Part shown: piece by piece, positions 32,542-44,015 of the stretch
How positions within the stretch are numbered: the first letter of the stretch is position 1
How the letters are laid out: every line of letters begins with the position of its first letter
DNA from: Aplectana chamaeleonis
Lineage: Eukaryota > Nematoda > Chromadorea > Rhabditida > Cosmocercidae
Direction of reading: 5' to 3'
DNA length: 64,000 bases
NCBI GenBank assembly: GCA_029168955.1
Contig: JAPDOI010001550.1
Location: 62,001-126,000, forward strand
Notes under the pieces: model-generated
Seen by the model: the letters and a program-made list of their open reading frames with translations, nothing else
What the model was told of the DNA's origin: nothing
Database searches by the model: none
Program-made: the position numbers and the translations under genes

Positions 32542-34440
32542 TCATTCCGCATCTTCACCGAGGTGTGCCGTCCTAGTAGTCAGCCGTGTCCATTTTTCAC
32601 GGTCTTCAGCCACAATTTGAACACATTCCATCCAGCTGTCACTATTCCATTTCCTGCGAAACGAAACATCGCGCCTGAACTGTCTTTCGATGCCGAGTGA
32701 CTTTAAATCCTCTTTAACCACATCCGTCCAGAACTTTCGCCTACGCCCAGGTGGCCGTTTCCAGACAGGATTTGGAAGCATTTTTAAAGCGTGTTGTACG
32801 AGACGATCCGGCGTTCTTCTTAGTATATGCCCGAGCAGTCGAAGTCGACTTTCCATTGCTGCTTGAGATGGCGTTAGGAGATGCTGGCACCTCCCTCGTG
32901 TCAAGCGTTGATGTACTGCGTCGATTTCCTTGTAAAGGTCTTCGTTATGGCATACACGCGGCCAGAAATATCCAAGCAAACGCCTAAAAAGCTTCCTCTC
33001 CGTGCAATCCAACCTTTCCATCTGCGTTTTCGGTGCTGCCCACGTCTCCGATCCGTACATCATGATAGGGCGAATAGCGGATAGGTAGACGCGCAACTTG
33101 GACTTCCTTCGCGATGGTGGTAGACCACAAACACTTGGTTAGAGAATTGAATGCAGACGTAGCTTTCGCACATCGTTGTCGAATATCCGCTGCATAACTA
33201 CCATCGTTCTTCAGCAAACAGCCCAAATAACAGAAATCGTCCACCAGTTCGATACGTTGTCCGTCCACACAAACTCCAGTTGAAGGCCTCTGAGAGACCC
33301 ACATCTGCTTGCATTTGTCGGGACGAAGACGAAGTCCATAGGCTGCGGCATACTTCGAAACGAGGTTCACAATCCTTTGCAGTTTTGCGTTGTTTTCAGC
33401 GAATAACACAATGTCGTCGGCGTACTCCAGGTCGACAAGGGAGCGTCCTGATGGTGTTAGGATCACATCCGCAGGAAACTGTTCTGCAACTCTACGCATG
33501 ATGTCATCAACGGCGAAGTTGAAAAGAAAAGGTCCTGCAACGGCTCCTTGCCTTACTCCTGTTTTCACCTCGAAAGCTGACGTAAATCCGACAGGTGTAC
33601 GAACTGCTGCTGTTGTTCCTTTGTTCATGTCCTCGATTAACGGAACATACTTTTCCGGGACTCCATCTGCTCGCAGAGCATTGAGCAATCGATCACGATG
33701 AGGAGAGTCGAACGCGGCTTCAAAGTCCAAAAAAGCAAGCTGTAATGGCTTCGAAAGCGCTGCCACGATTCAATTACTCTTCTCACGACGAACACTTGGT
33801 CGATGGTCGATCTTCCAGGTCGAAAACCGGCTTGCTCATCTCTGGTCGTTCCTTCACGATGTTTGATAAGTCGCTCGAGAATGATACGTTCTAAAACCTT
33901 GTACATGACACGAAGTAGAGAGATTCTTTGTAGTTCTTAGGATCCGTGACGGATAGCTTCTTGTGAAGAGGTACGATGATCGCATGTCTCCACGAATCGG
34001 GTATCCTTTCGCTCATCCATATGGCACGGATGGTGTTGGTCATTTCACGAATCCCAGACGGAGGAAGAGCTTTCAGCATTTCAGCAGTGATGTTGTCATC
34101 TCCACCTGCCTTTCCATTCTTCATTTTCCGGACACAATCCAAAACTTCAGACTCAGTCGGCGGTTCCTCACTGACATCGTAATGTGCTCTCTGAACATGC
34201 GGGAGCTCAGGTACTGATGGCGCTGGACGATTCAGTAGTGAACTGAAGTAATCCTTCCATATTGGCAGCGTCGCATCACCAACTGCAACTCCATTGGTAG
34301 TGTTCAAGACAGGAGAACATCTCTTCATCTTCCCGCTATACTGTCGCAGCAACGTGTAGGCTTTCCTCGGATTCTTCTCCCTCCCAAGCCTTCTCGAACT
34401 CCTTAGCTCTACACGTCCACTCGTTCGCGGTCACTTTGAA
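32542..34440 (-). pseudogene. RTE reverse transcriptase and C-terminal region, frameshifted
   Basis: Frame segments in order on the minus strand: 34,352-33,891 ('YSGKMKRCSPVLNT', 'PPTESEVLDCVRKMKNGKAG', 'GGDDNITAEML', 'PDSWRHAIIVPLHKK', 'PKNYK'), 33,906-33,770 ('MYKVLERIILERL', 'DEQAGFRPGRSTIDQVFVV'), 33,766-about 33,120 ('LQLAFLDFEAAFDS', 'GVRQGAVAGPFLFNFAVDDI', 'LVDLEYADDIVLFA' = YADD) and 33,096-32,542 ('LSAIRPIMMYGSETWA', 'RLLGYFWPRVCHNEDLY', 'RLRLLGHILRRT'). Three frameshifts separate them. The catalytic Asp pair is intact. It made the element cDNA; this copy cannot make one continuous protein. Confidence 0.93.
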
Positions 34441-35563
34441 GCTGCCGACGCAACTTCCTCCTCAGACGCTTCTCCTCCACGAAGTTTCCTGCAGTTCGAG
34501 AGCACATACTCTGTTGTAGGTAGATGTTGTTTCTTCTGGAGACGTAGGCGAACTTCTTCTTAGGCTGTACAACCGGGAGTGCCTCTTTCGAAGCGTCCTG
34601 GATGCATTTGACAAAAGAATCCGCGTCGCAAAGTTTCTTCTTAGTCCGTACTCCGATGTGAATAGAAACGCGTTGTCGGAAATTCCTTCTGCACTCTTCA
34701 TCTCTGAGACTTGTCATGTCAATCCTCTGGAGAGGCTGAGCCCCTCGCTTCCTCTTATGAATCCTCGCAGTGAAGTTCAACAGAACAGGACGGTGATCCG
34801 AATCGAATGCGACATCCCACACAGCTCTAGATCTTCAAATGTCCGATACTGGAATATTCCTCGTCAGTACATAGTCAAGCTGTAGTTTCAAAGTTGTCAT
34901 CTTCCGCTTCCGCTGCTCTTCTGGAGATAGCCGGGTTGGTCCCTGCCACGTAAGCTGATGGCGGCGATGATTCCTCTTGAATGTCGATGCAACAATGAGA
35001 CCACTGCGTTCACAAAACGCGACAAGGCGGTAGCCATTGTCCTGATGTTTGCTCCACTGGGTAGAACCATTTACCGAGTACTTCGGATTCCTGATCAAGT
35101 CCCATCTTCGCATTTGCGTCAATCCCCACGACAACAGCATGTTGACAAGGTATCCTGGCCAGCAACGTATTGAGTTCCTCATAAAACGCATCCTTCGAAT
35201 TGTCTTCGGCGGTTTCAGTGGGCGCATGAGCACTCACTATCCACAGATTGAATCCTCTGTGATCCCGCAGTCGTACGAATGCATTCCGACACGACGTTGA
35301 GCCGAACTCCTTGACCATACCATTGAAATCCTTCCTTACAGCTATTGCACAGCCTCCCACTCTCCTATCGTCAGCGTTACCGCAGTAGATGGTGTACTCT
35401 CCGACGCTGATGACGGGTCTATCCTGAGGCGGGTTTCCTGCAAAGCAGCAAACGGTGCATGGAAATAGCTCAGAAGTCTGGATAGCGCAGTTTTTTGGAT
35501 ATCACTCGACAGCGATCGACAGTTCAGGGTGGCGAAATTGTGGCTTGTGGCCAAAGACTCCAT
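34409..35563 (-). pseudogene. RTE apurinic-type endonuclease, frameshifted
   Basis: Starts near 35,563 ('NFATLNCRSLSSD', 'FAALQETRL'). It changes frame at about 35,350 ('MGGCAIAVRKDFNG', 'FNLWIVSAHAPTE', 'AVVVGIDANAKMG') and again near 35,040 ('YRLVAFCERSGLIVAST', 'HRRHQLTWQGPTRLSPEEQR', 'LKLQLDYVLTRNIP'). It changes once more before 34,822 ('MWDVAFDSDHRPVLLNFTAR'). The Glu of QETR, Asp-Asn of DANA and SDH triad are present as expected for the APE-like fold. Fused in life to the RT. Confidence 0.92.
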
Positions 35564-35895
35564 GACTCCCTAGGTACGGATCCTAAGGTGTTATGGACCA
35601 GAGGCCTTAGTGTGCCGGACGGCGACACCTTTATGCAATGTGCGGGATACTTTCGCGATATAGTTGTGCACGCTATATCGCTCGAACGTTCCCTGTGTAC
35701 ACTCAAACGTCTGCTGGGTTCAGTAGAAGCAGGGGCACCAACGAGCAGGTACCAACAGACTTGTATACACACCCCCTAAAGTTGATAATTAAAAATAGAA
35801 ATATATTGAAGGCGAAAAGGGGTATAAGAAAATGTTAAATTTCAAAGCTGTAGATCTAGAGGGAACCTTCACCGTTTTCCTTTCAGGTAGCTTAA

Positions 35896-36516
35896 AGGCA
35901 GTGCTCACGATGAAAAAAGTGTTTGAAATTCCACTGGGAACGGGTAGTGGAGGGACACTCTGTAACGTTAACGTCGAAAGAACGCATGAAAACGAGCCAG
36001 GAAGAGCCCTAAAAGAGCCCGAAATTGCCACTTTGAGCGCAAGGCAAACCCCAAAAGCGCATTGCCCGCCCACCAACGTGAGCAAATGAAAGCTTGAAAT
36101 CGTGAGATGAGCGATGAATTCCGATCAATAGCCCCGTTCTTCCCTACAGTCTCAACTTCTCTCTTTACTCAGGTCAGCTCGCATACATCGGTGCAAAAGA
36201 CGGAAATTACAAGCCTCGGAAAAACTCGTCCACCATGCTCCTCTAGCTCAATTTTTGAGAGACCATAACTCTGCTCCCAGAAGGTCGTGTACGATTTCAG
36301 AGACATCGTTGGATTCAGCATGGGACCATTTAGAAGATGGGCTGGAAAACAGAAGAACTATTTTCGTCGTGGGCCCAGTAATTAGCCGTTATACCTTGTT
36401 TTTGAGCGCTTTTCCCGCGAAATTCCGTTTTGTTCTCTTATTTTTAGTTTTGTGAAGACCAAAGCTACATTCTCATGAAGAGAGCTCAATACTCATTTTT
36501 ATCGCGAACCCTGCCT
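35896..36516. mobile_element. TTAA-type MITE, copy 2
   Basis: AGGCAGTGCTCACGATGAA at the left, ATCGCGAACCCTGCCT at the right. TTAA lies directly outside both (35,892-35,895 and 36,517-36,520), a perfect TTAA duplication as used by piggyBac-type transposases. Internal match to 6,521-7,012. No ORF of note. Confidence 0.88.
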
Positions 36517-36534
36517 TTAAACAACCTGTTCTCA

Positions 36535-37890
36535 CTTGTGTTCTGATCAGTTGTTCGGATCTGAAAAAAAGTTGTTTTCAAGAAAAGTCAGGCCAGTAAA
36601 CAGGACCCAAAAACGTCCAACGTCCCACGAGCAATAACGTAAAACTCCACAAGAAACATACTCTATATAAAGTTTATATTTAAAAAATAAATATACAACT
36701 CCAGGGCCTATCTCAGGCATAAAATTCGAATATGCCACCTTGAGCTGCCTAGAACTACTCTGAACGAAGTGGTAAATTACACGAGGTTGCTGCGGGTATA
36801 GCGTAGTTCGATCAAAGTTTCAAATTTGACCCAAAATTCCTCTTGTGGGTTTGTTTCTGGGGTGGTGATTACAAAGTTGATGTCCACTTTTCGATTTTCG
36901 AAATAATCAAGTAGGCTACGCCAGCTGAATAACATCAAACCCACCGTAACAAAATCTTCAAAATATTGACAGACGGACCCCAGATTTTCGATCAGCTCTC
37001 TGAATCACCCCTGGATACATTTCTCAAAAATTCCTCGCAACACCCTTAAAATTGTCTGATGGATAACTCACCTAGCCGCGAAGCTCAGAAAACGTAGACA
37101 ACATCTTCCAAGATTGAAGGCAGCATACACGCTCCTAAAGGTGATTGAGATGACTACGGAATTAGAAAGATATTGCTCAGAACACAACGCCTACGCCTTT
37201 TGAAGAGTCAAAAACTACCCCAAAATGACGCCACATTAGTGAAAGGTGCCCCCCCTGTATCTGCCCACCTACTGCAACTGCCATCCTGTAAAACAGAAGG
37301 CTGGACCATTCCCACTGTCGCCGATGTATGCGGTTTACTTATTGTGCTTTTGGTACCACCCACAAACGTCGCCGACGCTGGTAATGGCCCACAGCCTCGG
37401 TTTTGGAGGAGGACGCAAATTATGGGGCGGGCAGATAAAGGGGCGGGCCCTTCTCACTCGTGTAGCGTCGTTGTGGGTCGTTTTGACGCTTCAAAATACG
37501 TAGGCGTTGTGTTCTGAGCCATTCCATTCTATTTCCGTAGTTATCTCAATCACGTTTGCGAGCGTGTATGCTGCCCTCAATCTGGGTGGCTTTCTTTATA
37601 TCCTAATCGCTTCTTTTTCGTTTCTTCAATCGGTCGATTCTCCGAATTCGCCCTGAGAGGAGAGAAGACTAACAGCTGTTACAGTTTTGTGGGAATGGTA
37701 TTTTCTGCTGAAAAATTTTCCCGTTTCTCCACTGTTTTATATATCGATTTGCACAGTGGAACCTCTTTGTTGAGCGGAAGACCTTGGCTGCGCAGAGAAG
37801 CAACGATGAGAGAAGAGCCAGATGTATATGTAGTGAAGGCGAAAATTGTAAGCGTGAGGTCCAATAAAAAATAGTAGGCGAAATAATGTT
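36535..37890 (+). repeat. Dispersed repeat family D, long copy, split by a MITE
   Basis: Aligns in order with 60,960-61,690: 'aaaattcgaatatgcc', 'gaactactctgaacgaag', 'gttgatgtc.acttttcgat', 'caagtaggc.acgcca', 'cagac.gaccccag', 'agccgcgaagct.agaaaac', then after the MITE (37,113-37,574) 'ttcgccctga', 'agttttgtgggaatgg', 'cccgtttctccactgtttta' and 'gatttgcacagtggaac'. The MITE is absent from the other copy. Class unknown. Confidence 0.72.
37113..37574. mobile_element. TTAA-type MITE, AGGCAGCATACACGCTC family
   Basis: Left AGGCAGCATACACGCTCCTA after TTGA, right GAGCGTGTATGCTGCCC before TCAA. Subterminal 'agaacacaacgcctacgc' + 'ttttgaag.gtcaaaaac' is mirrored at the other end ('gacgcttcaaaatacg' + 'taggcgttgtgttct'). 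Homologous to 47,804-48,416 and 58,500-58,755. The interior holds GC-rich 'gggcgggcagataaaggggc'. Confidence 0.82.
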
Positions 37891-37894
37891 GGAG

Positions 37895-38340
37895 TCCAAA
37901 AAATCTAGGGCTAGGCGTAGCGATATATTCTAAATTTTCCGTTTAACTGTTCTAAATGAGGGACAGAAGTCAGGATTGGGGTATGGAAATCCAGAAAAAA
38001 TGACAGGCACAATAAAGGCTGCACTCCTGTGAAAAAATCGAGTTCAACCTCTCGTCATTAGCCGCAGGTGCTGCTAACTCAGGTGATTCTCGGCTCCGAG
38101 CCGCACCGAATAGGAATCGGAGCCGCCTGACAGTCCGGCTCCGTTCCCCCAATCTCCGGGCTACTGCTGTTGCTGTTAGGGCCAACCGGAGTAGCCCGGA
38201 CAGCAACAGCACTGGCCCGGAAAGCAACAGCAGTGGCCCGGACAGCAACAGAAGCCGACTCTCAGATTGGAAAAACGAGCCGAACTGTCAGGCGACTCGG
38301 GGCCGATAATCGCCTGAGAACAGCAGCGCGAGCTGCCCAT
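37895..38340. repeat. GC-rich inverted and tandem repeat block
   Basis: 'gcccggacagcaacagcact', 'ggcccggaaagcaacagcag' and 'tggcccggacagcaaca' form 23-24-bp tandem units at about 38,193-38,255. They are mirrored by 'gggctactgctgttgctgtt' at 38,158-38,177. The outer part 'cggctccgagcc' / 'ggagccg' / 'gagccgaactgtcaggcg' also pairs. 'acaggcacaataaagg' at about 38,000 recurs near 62,738. A palindromic element with no supported coding. Confidence 0.55.
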
Positions 38341-38344
38341 CAAG

Positions 38345-38660
38345 GGAGTTTAAACTCAGGGTGCGTTGGCATCACATGCTGCTGACAACGTGGGGCTGAA
38401 CTACTAGGGGTCCGGGGTGTCAAACCCACAGTTTTCAGCAGCACATCCTTAGAACGGAAAGAGAATTCGGCCTATCACTCCCTTCGTTAGGAGCAGGATG
38501 TGATCCTTGTTTCAGCCCACAGCGCCAAGGCCATCCAAAACTAGCATCCAGAAACTGAATCGTGGTCTGGCCTCGAAGGGCTAGCTGGCCTGTCAACAGG
38601 AGTGGGCGCCTTATGGAAATCCGCTGCCGCCATAAACGAGGACGCCGCCAGATTTGCTCG
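38345..38660. repeat. Dispersed repeat family E, copy 2
   Basis: Pairs with 30,536-30,860 (see there). A minus-strand open frame of 140 codons (38,435-38,857) includes 'FLDASFGWPWRCGLKQGSHP'. The copy at 30,629-30,811 keeps the same frame, which may mean a decayed coding sequence. I recognise no family. Confidence 0.55.
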
Positions 38661-39485
38661 CAAAATTCAATGAAGTCCTTGAACACGGGAACAACGGGAT
38701 CAGCAGTACCTCGTGGAGAGAAGCTGCTTGGCAAGATCGTTTTATAGCACAGCAGGAGAATGTGCCGCAGCTGCACCAACATACTCCTATTGGGCTGCAA
38801 ATCTGTTTGTCCCTTAGTTGGCTTTTTATTGTTCTTGAAGGCTACCCCATTAGGCACCTAGTTAGACAGTCATGGAAACTATTCGCCTATTCAAGTTTCA
38901 AACAAATCTCGACGATGAAACTCATTCAGTACTCCGATTCTCACTAAATTAACTTTTTTTCATTGCAGTGTGAGAATTTTTTGACAGGTGCAGGAAGTCG
39001 TGAACACTTCACAGAACAGTTTTAGAACCGAAGGTTAACAATTAGCAATTAACAATTTTGTACTGCTCACAGTGTTGTTTTGGCCGCCTAGTACAGCCTT
39101 CAGAGCAACAGTTATCGCAAAATGAGCGTCAAAATACGCAAGGGAAAGGTGAATAAGCTCTGATTCCTTCTTTGTAGTTCTTGCTCGCAATGGATTTCAT
39201 CCCGTAAAAATGTAAAAACCCTTAATACTGTGAAAATATTCTAATAGTGTGTGCACAACCCCGTTTTTGATTTTTGCGAGATATTCCATTTTCTGCCCGT
39301 TTTTCGAGTTCTTTTCTGTTTTCTCTTATCTGTCAAACTCGATTTTCTGTATTCTATTTGCAATTTTCCTCGAAACACTCCTGACTCAGAGCAGGATTTG
39401 ATATTTCGAAATCGAGTTTCGGGAACCGGAACAAGATTTAAGATCTCGTGAATCGGAATAGAGCTGAAATTTTTACACAAACTGA
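38661..39485. other. No supported feature
   Basis: Mixed sequence. A run 'ggttaacaattagcaattaa' at about 39,031 resembles the subterminal words of hAT-like element 3 but lacks a terminus. Confidence 0.4.
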
Positions 39486-39489
39486 TTGG

Positions 39490-39870
39490 CTTTTAGTAGA
39501 ACTGCCGCATTGTGAAGCATGTAAAGTTTGTCCGAGAGAGACTGGCGAACCATGCGGCTGGCGTTCCTGTCGAGCGGATGTCGCGTGTGCCGCTCTCGCA
39601 CGAGTGTTTAACCGGCTGCAGGCAGCCGACTGGAGGTACATATACTCAACCATCCAAGCCTTAGCCACTGTCCCCCCCCCCCTTCGGCTGCAGAGCTGAA
39701 GGATCGACGACGTTGACCTGCTGCCAACCGCTGCCTGCCGCGCTCTTAATCAGTGGCTGCACCAGGTAAAGCGTCGTTTTGCATGCTCGTCCGAGAGGTG
39801 CGCAAGCGAAGGCCGCTTGACACGCACGCCGCCTCATAGTTAGCCATTCTCATCCGTACACATTTTAGGG
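39490..39870. mobile_element. Palindromic element shared with 53,990-54,300
   Basis: Left 'gtaaagtttgtccgagagag' ... 'cgcgtgtgccgctctcgcac' + 'gagtgttt' is mirrored near the right end ('atgctcgtccgagaggtgcg', 'cattctcatccgtacac'). The 53,990-54,300 copy shares 'catgctcgtccgagag', 'cgcgtgtgccgc' / 'cgcatgtgccgc' and 'gccattctcat.cg'. No TSD established. Confidence 0.6.
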
Positions 39871-40529
39871 GGTATTTAGAGTTCCACCGCGGCGATACGC
39901 GCGATGTCATGATTCATATGCGAATCGACGAGCGGCGCGTTATCGATCGATGCCCACAGAAAACATCTCTTCGGGCCGCGCTGCGTTGGAACCAGGGCTG
40001 GGCACACGTCCCGGCATGGCGATTCTGAATATGCGCCCCCCCCCCCTTAGTTCGGTAATTTTTAGGCACCCCCCTATGGAAAATCTAAATCGGATATTTT
40101 CCAAAAAAGTTGAGCACAACAGCCATGATTTTGACTTCCTGATTTCGATAAACAAGAATTCTAAAAAAGCACTAACTAGAGAAAATTCCGAAAATGTCAA
40201 AAAAGGTACTGTAATTTCTAAACTTCAAAACAATCCCGTGAGGAAAATTTGTTAACAATATGGTAAGTTATGACAAAAGGTAAAAAAGTTTCAATACAAA
40301 ACAATTGAACAATTACAAACAACAGAACTACTACTATTGCGATAATTAATATTTCCTGTCGAATGTTTTCATAAACCTATGAAGTATTAGTTAATCTTTT
40401 GTTGTTCTGATGTGGAAATCAGAACTATTTTGCGTTGTGGAACAACGTTAGGATTCATGTGATGCGTAGGAGTGGGAAACCCGGAGTTTTACCCTTCTAG
40501 AATGCCGCAAGCCCTGAAGATTAGGCTTG

Positions 40530-41470
40530 CCGTGCGCGATACGGTAGTTTGTACGCAGCTACACAGCGCACACGGGAGTGGACGCGCACGCAATATTAAT
40601 AAAAAATGTATTTTATTACAGAACGGGGAGGAGAAAGCGATTGAAACTGAAGGAAATGGAAGATCGTAAAGGTAGCCTATTCTGGATGCACCCATTTTAG
40701 AAATTTAATGTAAATAAACAAAGTTAGAGCGGGTGTAAATATTTAGCGGTGACAGGGTTCATTCAAACGAAGCTAGTTTATCGAATTTAGCATTATAAAA
40801 AGAGCAAGGGTTACTGTGAGATAGAGGAGAATCTGGCAAACACCTAAGTTTTATTAGGATCGATTTTTAATGTGATTTAATGACCTTAAATCTCGTCCCG
40901 GTTTTACCCGGAAAATCGGGACAAAACCGTGACAAAACCGGGACGAGTTTTAAGGGCCTTAAGTCACATTGAATATTAAACCTATTGCTATTGAAATGTT
41001 GGGCCTATTCTCCTCTTTCTCTCAATGCCCTTAGTTCTAGACTCTGTTTCAGTTTAAGTGAACTCCTGTTTTCCATTATCACAGCGCGGAGCGGTGGCTT
41101 TTTCGTCGGAACCTCCTTATCACTAGTGATATCTCACCGAGGCTCACCGCTCCGCTGCTTGTGATAATCAAAATCGACAGGTCACTACGGGTGGACCAGA
41201 GCTTACGTTTATTGGTGTTTTTAATCAACTAGGTTCATTTGAATGAACCTTATCAAGTCCAAAAAATTCACTCCGCTCCAACTTAGTTTGTTTACATTAA
41301 ATTTCTATAGTGGATACATTGAAAGTATCCTATTTCTGCCTTCTTCCATTTACTCTAGTTTCAATCATTTTCTCCGCCCCGTTCTGTAATAAAATACATT
41401 TTTTAATTAATATTGTAAGCGCGTCTACTCCAGTGCGCGCTGTGCAGCTGCGGACAAACACTTTATCGCA
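40530..41470. repeat. Multi-hairpin palindrome inside element A
   Basis: Outer arms (about 40,530-40,735 and 41,270-41,470) are inverted copies ('gaacgggg.ggagaaa.cgattgaaact' mirrored). Two further hairpins lie inside: 40,867-40,907 with 40,932-40,978 ('ctcgtcccggtttt') and 41,069-41,097 with 41,145-41,175 ('attatcac...gcggagcggtg'). On one strand this predicts a three-branched structure. Confidence 0.7.
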
Positions 41471-42688
41471 CTGCACGCTTCTTTCATAGGAACTGGCAGT
41501 CTTTACAGTTGGCTCTCTTCATAAGTATCATTCTCATGAATTGAAATCTATTGACTGGTTGTGATACTGACTGTGCTATCTGAACTTTTAAACTGTCGAA
41601 ATAAAGCCTCAGCCTGCTCGGATGAGTCTGGGCGTAGTAAGCAGCGGAGCGGTTGGTCATGGCAAAATACATACAACAGTGATAAGGAGATTTTGAAATG
41701 GTGAGCCCGATAAGCCTTGCTTCGACCGGCTCAAAAATGAGCGACATAGGCTATACATCATTTAGCTTAATTTTTTTGAACTTGAACGATAGCTTTCCTG
41801 AGCGCTGTCTTTGTATCTTTGCCTCGAATCGGTAGCCACCCGCGTAATCAATGAACGTTGAACCAAAGCAACATGACGCTACATCAGTCCTTACTTGGTG
41901 CAAAATAACAGAGTGGTGTACTCCTTCATCAAAATAAACTTCGGCAGCAACCATGAATTATTGCAAACGCAACCTGCATCTCTATCTATAATTTGAATTC
42001 TTCAAGTGTTCGCCTCAAAAAGCGGAGAAGTAGATATGGCAACTCAGAAGAATAGTGTGTATTCTTTTCCCGATATTCGACAGAACATGCACTTCGTTCT
42101 TTTTTTGGTGCTCGGTTTAGGCACCCCCCTTTGCCCTCTCTGCAACGTCCAATATGCACTCACCTAAGGCTAACCGGGACGCGTGCCCAGTAGAGTGTTG
42201 CCCGAATATTCGTTTATTCGAATAAAATTCGAATATTCGAATATTCGAATAATTCGAATATTCGAATATTCAAAGAAGTGGATTATTCGGGTTATTCGAA
42301 TAATCGAATATTCAAAAAAGTGAAATATTCGTTTATTCGAATAATCGAATATTCAAAGAAGTGGAATATTCGGTTTATTCGAATATTCGAATATTCAGCA
42401 TGAATACTTTGAATATTCGACAAAGTCGCAGACCATATTGCGCTGATTTTACATTTCAAACATCTTAGAGTAATGAATCGTAATTTCTAGCAATTCTTCA
42501 GCATCTCATAAATATATCGTTATAGCAAGTATGTACACTACTGTACAGTAACTGCCGCTGGGGCCCGGCTACGCCGGCATTTTGAGTTTAAGGCAAATGA
42601 ACCGAAATCCGTTAGCACTATGTGAGATTGAGCACAGAAGTTCTCAGGCCTGTTTCTCGTTCCTAGAATCGTCTTCCCTTGCAAAGCA

Positions 42689-42970
42689 CTGTGCTTATCT
42701 GGGTCCAATTCCGGTCCGCAATTGCGTCTCGACACGCTTTGCGGCCGCGCGCTTTTGAGTCGGAAGAGTTTCCAGCGCCGCAGCTGCCGATCTGTTGACT
42801 CTAGGTGGATTTTAGAGACTGGAAACTAAACAAAATTGAAGAAAACTGTATAAAAAAGCCATATCGAGTCGGCTTTGGAGTTGGAAACTCGATTGACTCG
42901 AGCGCGTGCGTCCGCAAAGCATGTCGAGACGCACCATTGCGGACCGGAATTTGACGTAGATAAGCACAGT
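42689..42970. mobile_element. Palindromic MITE, CTGTGCTTATCTGGG family, copy 1
   Basis: Ends ACTGTGCTTATCTGGGTCCA and GACGTAGATAAGCACAGT. Subterminal 'ccggtccgcaattgcgtctc' + 'gacacgctttgcgg' is mirrored at the other end. Copy 2 is at 52,118-52,397. No protein. Confidence 0.82.
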
Positions 42971-43599
42971 ACAGCGCCTGCTGCTGGCGTCCGGCTGAAC
43001 AGGCCCATAAGCTGGTTACGGCGACAACACTCAAAGAAATTACAAAGCATTCCAAACATGCAAACAGTGTTAACCTCCTTTTCTGTTCAGTGACACACCA
43101 GCCCTTCTTTAGTTTTATGAGGTCCTGAAGTGGTAGTTCATTTATATTCATTTCTGTCATGTGAAGGACAACCGCTGTTTGAGATTTAGTAAGCGCCCCC
43201 ATGACAAACCGACACCCTGCTACTGCTACTTCTATTGCCTAATGAAGCAGATGTGCGGTTCAAGAACGTTACCGTGGCGAAACACGTCCATGGAAACGTA
43301 GCCACTGCCGCGTGGAGGCAATTTACAGTTATAACTCGTAGCCAAGGAAAGCGAATTTGTCCATGAAACGGCTATTTTTCCTCCCAAAGCGTCGTGGGAA
43401 CATTCTTGGAACGCACCCCAGAATGATGTTTGTGTTCCCCGGATGCAGATTTTGATTAACTCTCATTTCCATGATATATAAACCCGATTTAGATAAGTTA
43501 GTGCGAATAAAGAACTAAGCAGTTGAAATGAGTTTCTTAGGGGGAGGGGACGTGAGGAAAGAGGAGTCACACGCTCTTTGATGAACGCACAAAATGATT

Positions 43600-44015
43600 T
43601 TGGTGTCCTGCGCTCACCCACTTCGGTTCCACACACTTTCAACGGCGTTGTGCGCACTCCGACTTGGGTCCCTCACATTTCATACGGCGCTCGGCCCACG
43701 TGGGTCCCGCACACTTTCAACGGCGTCCCGCGCGACTTCACTTGGTTCCAACACACTTTCTGGGGCGTCCTGCGCACTCCCACTTGGGTGCCGCACATAT
43801 TCTAGCGCTTCCGGCACACTCTCGCTTGGGTCCCGCACGCTTTCTATGGCGTGTGGCGCACTCCCACTAGGCTCCTGCACACATTCTATGGCGTTTGGCG
43901 CACTCCCACTCTGGGTCTTGAACACTTTCTACGGCGTCCGCCGCACGCCCACTTGGGTCCCTCACACTTTCTATGGCGTCTGGCGCACTCCCACTTAGGT
44001 CCGGCACACTATCTT
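43600..44015. repeat. 42-bp satellite (block 3) inside element B
   Basis: About ten units of 'gtcccgcacactttctatgg' + 'cgtctggcgcactcccacttgg'. Same family as 9,450-10,540 and the reverse complement of 12,885-13,825. Its presence inside a transposon gives a route for dispersal. Confidence 0.9.

Larger units (their letters stand above)
32494..35775 (-). mobile_element. RTE-clade LINE, full-length insertion with 15-bp TSD
   Basis: CTAAAGTTGATAATT occurs at 32,479-32,493 and 35,776-35,790, a perfect 15-bp duplication. The 3' end (plus-strand left side) shows 'gacttacttacttacttgac', the short tandem tail typical of RTE elements. The one long coding region on the minus strand is endonuclease plus RT without a separate ORF1, and is frameshifted. 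The total of 3,282 bp is the normal RTE size. Confidence 0.95.
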
